This document shows, in pieces, positions 6,398-6,742 of a DNA stretch of 6,742 nucleotides. The stretch lies in contig JAUXNL010000329.1 in the NCBI GenBank assembly GCA_030684415.1, positions 1 through 6,742 of the forward strand, in the 5' to 3' direction. Position 1 is the first letter of the stretch. Each line of letters starts with the position of its first letter. The DNA is from Moraxellaceae bacterium (lineage in GTDB: Bacteria; Pseudomonadota; Gammaproteobacteria; Pseudomonadales; Moraxellaceae). Below the pieces are notes generated by a model, which was given only the letters and a program-made list of their open reading frames with translations, made no database searches and was not told where the DNA came from. A program made the position numbers and the translations under genes.

Positions 6398-6435
6398 CCT
6401 GCCTGCGCCGCGTGTAATGAAGACGCCGGATAACC

Positions 6436-6478
6436 GCATTTCCATCCCCCCTCCTCGCAATGGCGGGGATGGAAATGC
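6436..6478. repeat. Perfect 14-bp inverted repeat
   Basis: GCATTTCCATCCCC (6436-6449) and GGGGATGGAAATGC (6465-6478) are exact reverse complements around a 15-base loop. This is the longest perfect inverted repeat I found in the window. No T-tract follows on either strand. It may be a bidirectional transcript-end hairpin or a dispersed palindromic element. Confidence 0.6.
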
Positions 6479-6582
6479 AGCATGTTGGTCGTGGCTCCCT
6501 CTTTCCCCATCGTCCCTACGGCCTGCGGGGAGCAGTCGGTGCCCAGTCATGAAAGACCCCACTGACAACCGAAGATGACGTC

Positions 6583-6602
6583 GCCCCCGCGAAGGCGGGG
6601 GC
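6583..6602. repeat. REP/dRS3-like GC-rich palindrome
   Basis: GCCCCCGC (6583-6590) and GCGGGGGC (6595-6602) form a perfect 8-bp stem with a GAAG loop, flanked by GTC on the left and CCAGTG on the right. The shape (CCCGCGAAGGCGGG core, flanking CCAG) is that of short palindromes dispersed in intergenic regions of many beta- and gammaproteobacteria. It lies 8 bases past the stop of the possible convergent gene and could end its transcript. Only one copy is present here, so its repetitive nature is inferred from recall of the motif. Confidence 0.5.
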
Positions 6603-6610
6603 CCAGTGCC

Positions 6611-6742
6611 TCAACGCACTGACGAGCGATACCCCGAAGGCAAGTAGATATGCTCAGAGCCCAGTGAATGGCTGCACTGCTGGCCCGGCAGCGCCATCAC
6701 CGACATCAACTTGCCCGCCATGCCGGGGTTTGCTTTTGTCGG
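6611..6742 (-). CDS. Possible 3' end of an unrecognised convergent gene (partial)
   Basis: On the minus strand one frame is open from the right window edge for 43 codons to a TGA at 6613-6611. The end of the product reads SLGSEHIYLPSGYRSSVR. About three quarters of third positions are G or C, fitting coding use here, and a stable palindrome follows the stop by 8 bases, as a transcript end would. I do not recognise the protein. A second minus-strand frame is also open for about 28 codons from the edge before its stop, and 43 codons is short, so this may be chance. Confidence 0.3.
   Translation of the reverse strand, partial: PTKANPGMAGKLMSVMALPGQQCSHSLGSEHIYLPSGYRSSVR

Larger units (their letters stand above)
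6348..6610. other. Hairpin-rich intergenic region
   Basis: About 260 bases after the pirin stop contain no credible gene on either strand. They hold three separate stem-loops (6362-6397, 6436-6478, 6583-6602) annotated individually. No promoter or RNA gene that I can name is present. Confidence 0.5.

Noticed and set aside
5712..6568. Two overlapping long minus-strand frames opposite the pirin gene
   Set aside because: Both run antisense to pirin, overlap each other and show no motif or start signal.
1..6742. CRISPR array, tRNA, rRNA, insertion sequence or defence system
   Set aside because: I found no regularly spaced direct repeats, no cloverleaf or rRNA-like stretch, no transposase motif and no nuclease or helicase outside the sphingomyelinase. 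The DNase I fold there is a phospholipase, not a nuclease, by its motifs.
6648..6742. Plus-strand frame open to the right edge
   Set aside because: It has no suitable start codon near its beginning and no ribosome binding site. The opposite strand offers a longer frame with a hairpin after its stop.

Overview
The window is GC-rich DNA with strong G/C preference at third codon positions, closely packed genes and Gram-negative export signals (Sec signal peptide, outer-membrane-type lipoprotein, inner-membrane-anchored lipase-type chaperone). This suggests a free-living gammaproteobacterium, perhaps of the Alcanivorax, Pseudomonas or Xanthomonadales type. The genus cannot be fixed from the sequence alone.

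Layout: (1) Bases 1-191, minus strand, hold the N-terminus of a membrane protein that runs off the left edge; it may be a ZIP-type metal transporter. (2) Bases 192-535 are a divergent intergenic region with a short AT-rich patch and a perfect 13-bp palindrome. (3) Bases 536-2942 hold a two-gene unit: a secreted sphingomyelinase C with an unusual N-terminal extension, a strong intercistronic hairpin, then a membrane-anchored protein that reads as a diverged lipase-specific foldase (LifO family). (4) Bases 3083-4846 encode a CPA2/Kef-type monovalent cation:proton antiporter without the usual RCK/TrkA domain. (5) After a probable terminator, 4987-6347 holds a META-domain lipoprotein overlapping by 4 bp with a pirin-family cupin. 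(6) Bases 6348-6742 are a hairpin-rich intergenic stretch, with the possible 3' end of a convergent minus-strand gene at the right edge.

The most interesting item is the sphingomyelinase plus LifO-like pair. Characterised LifO foldases serve alpha/beta-hydrolase lipases. Here the only plausible client in view is a DNase I-fold phosphodiesterase, and the LifO signature survives only in degenerate form. This suggests a steric foldase retargeted to a different enzyme fold: the chaperone would fold the sphingomyelinase in the periplasm before release, probably by type II secretion. The META lipoprotein and pirin appear translationally coupled, but nothing links them functionally to the sphingomyelinase pair.
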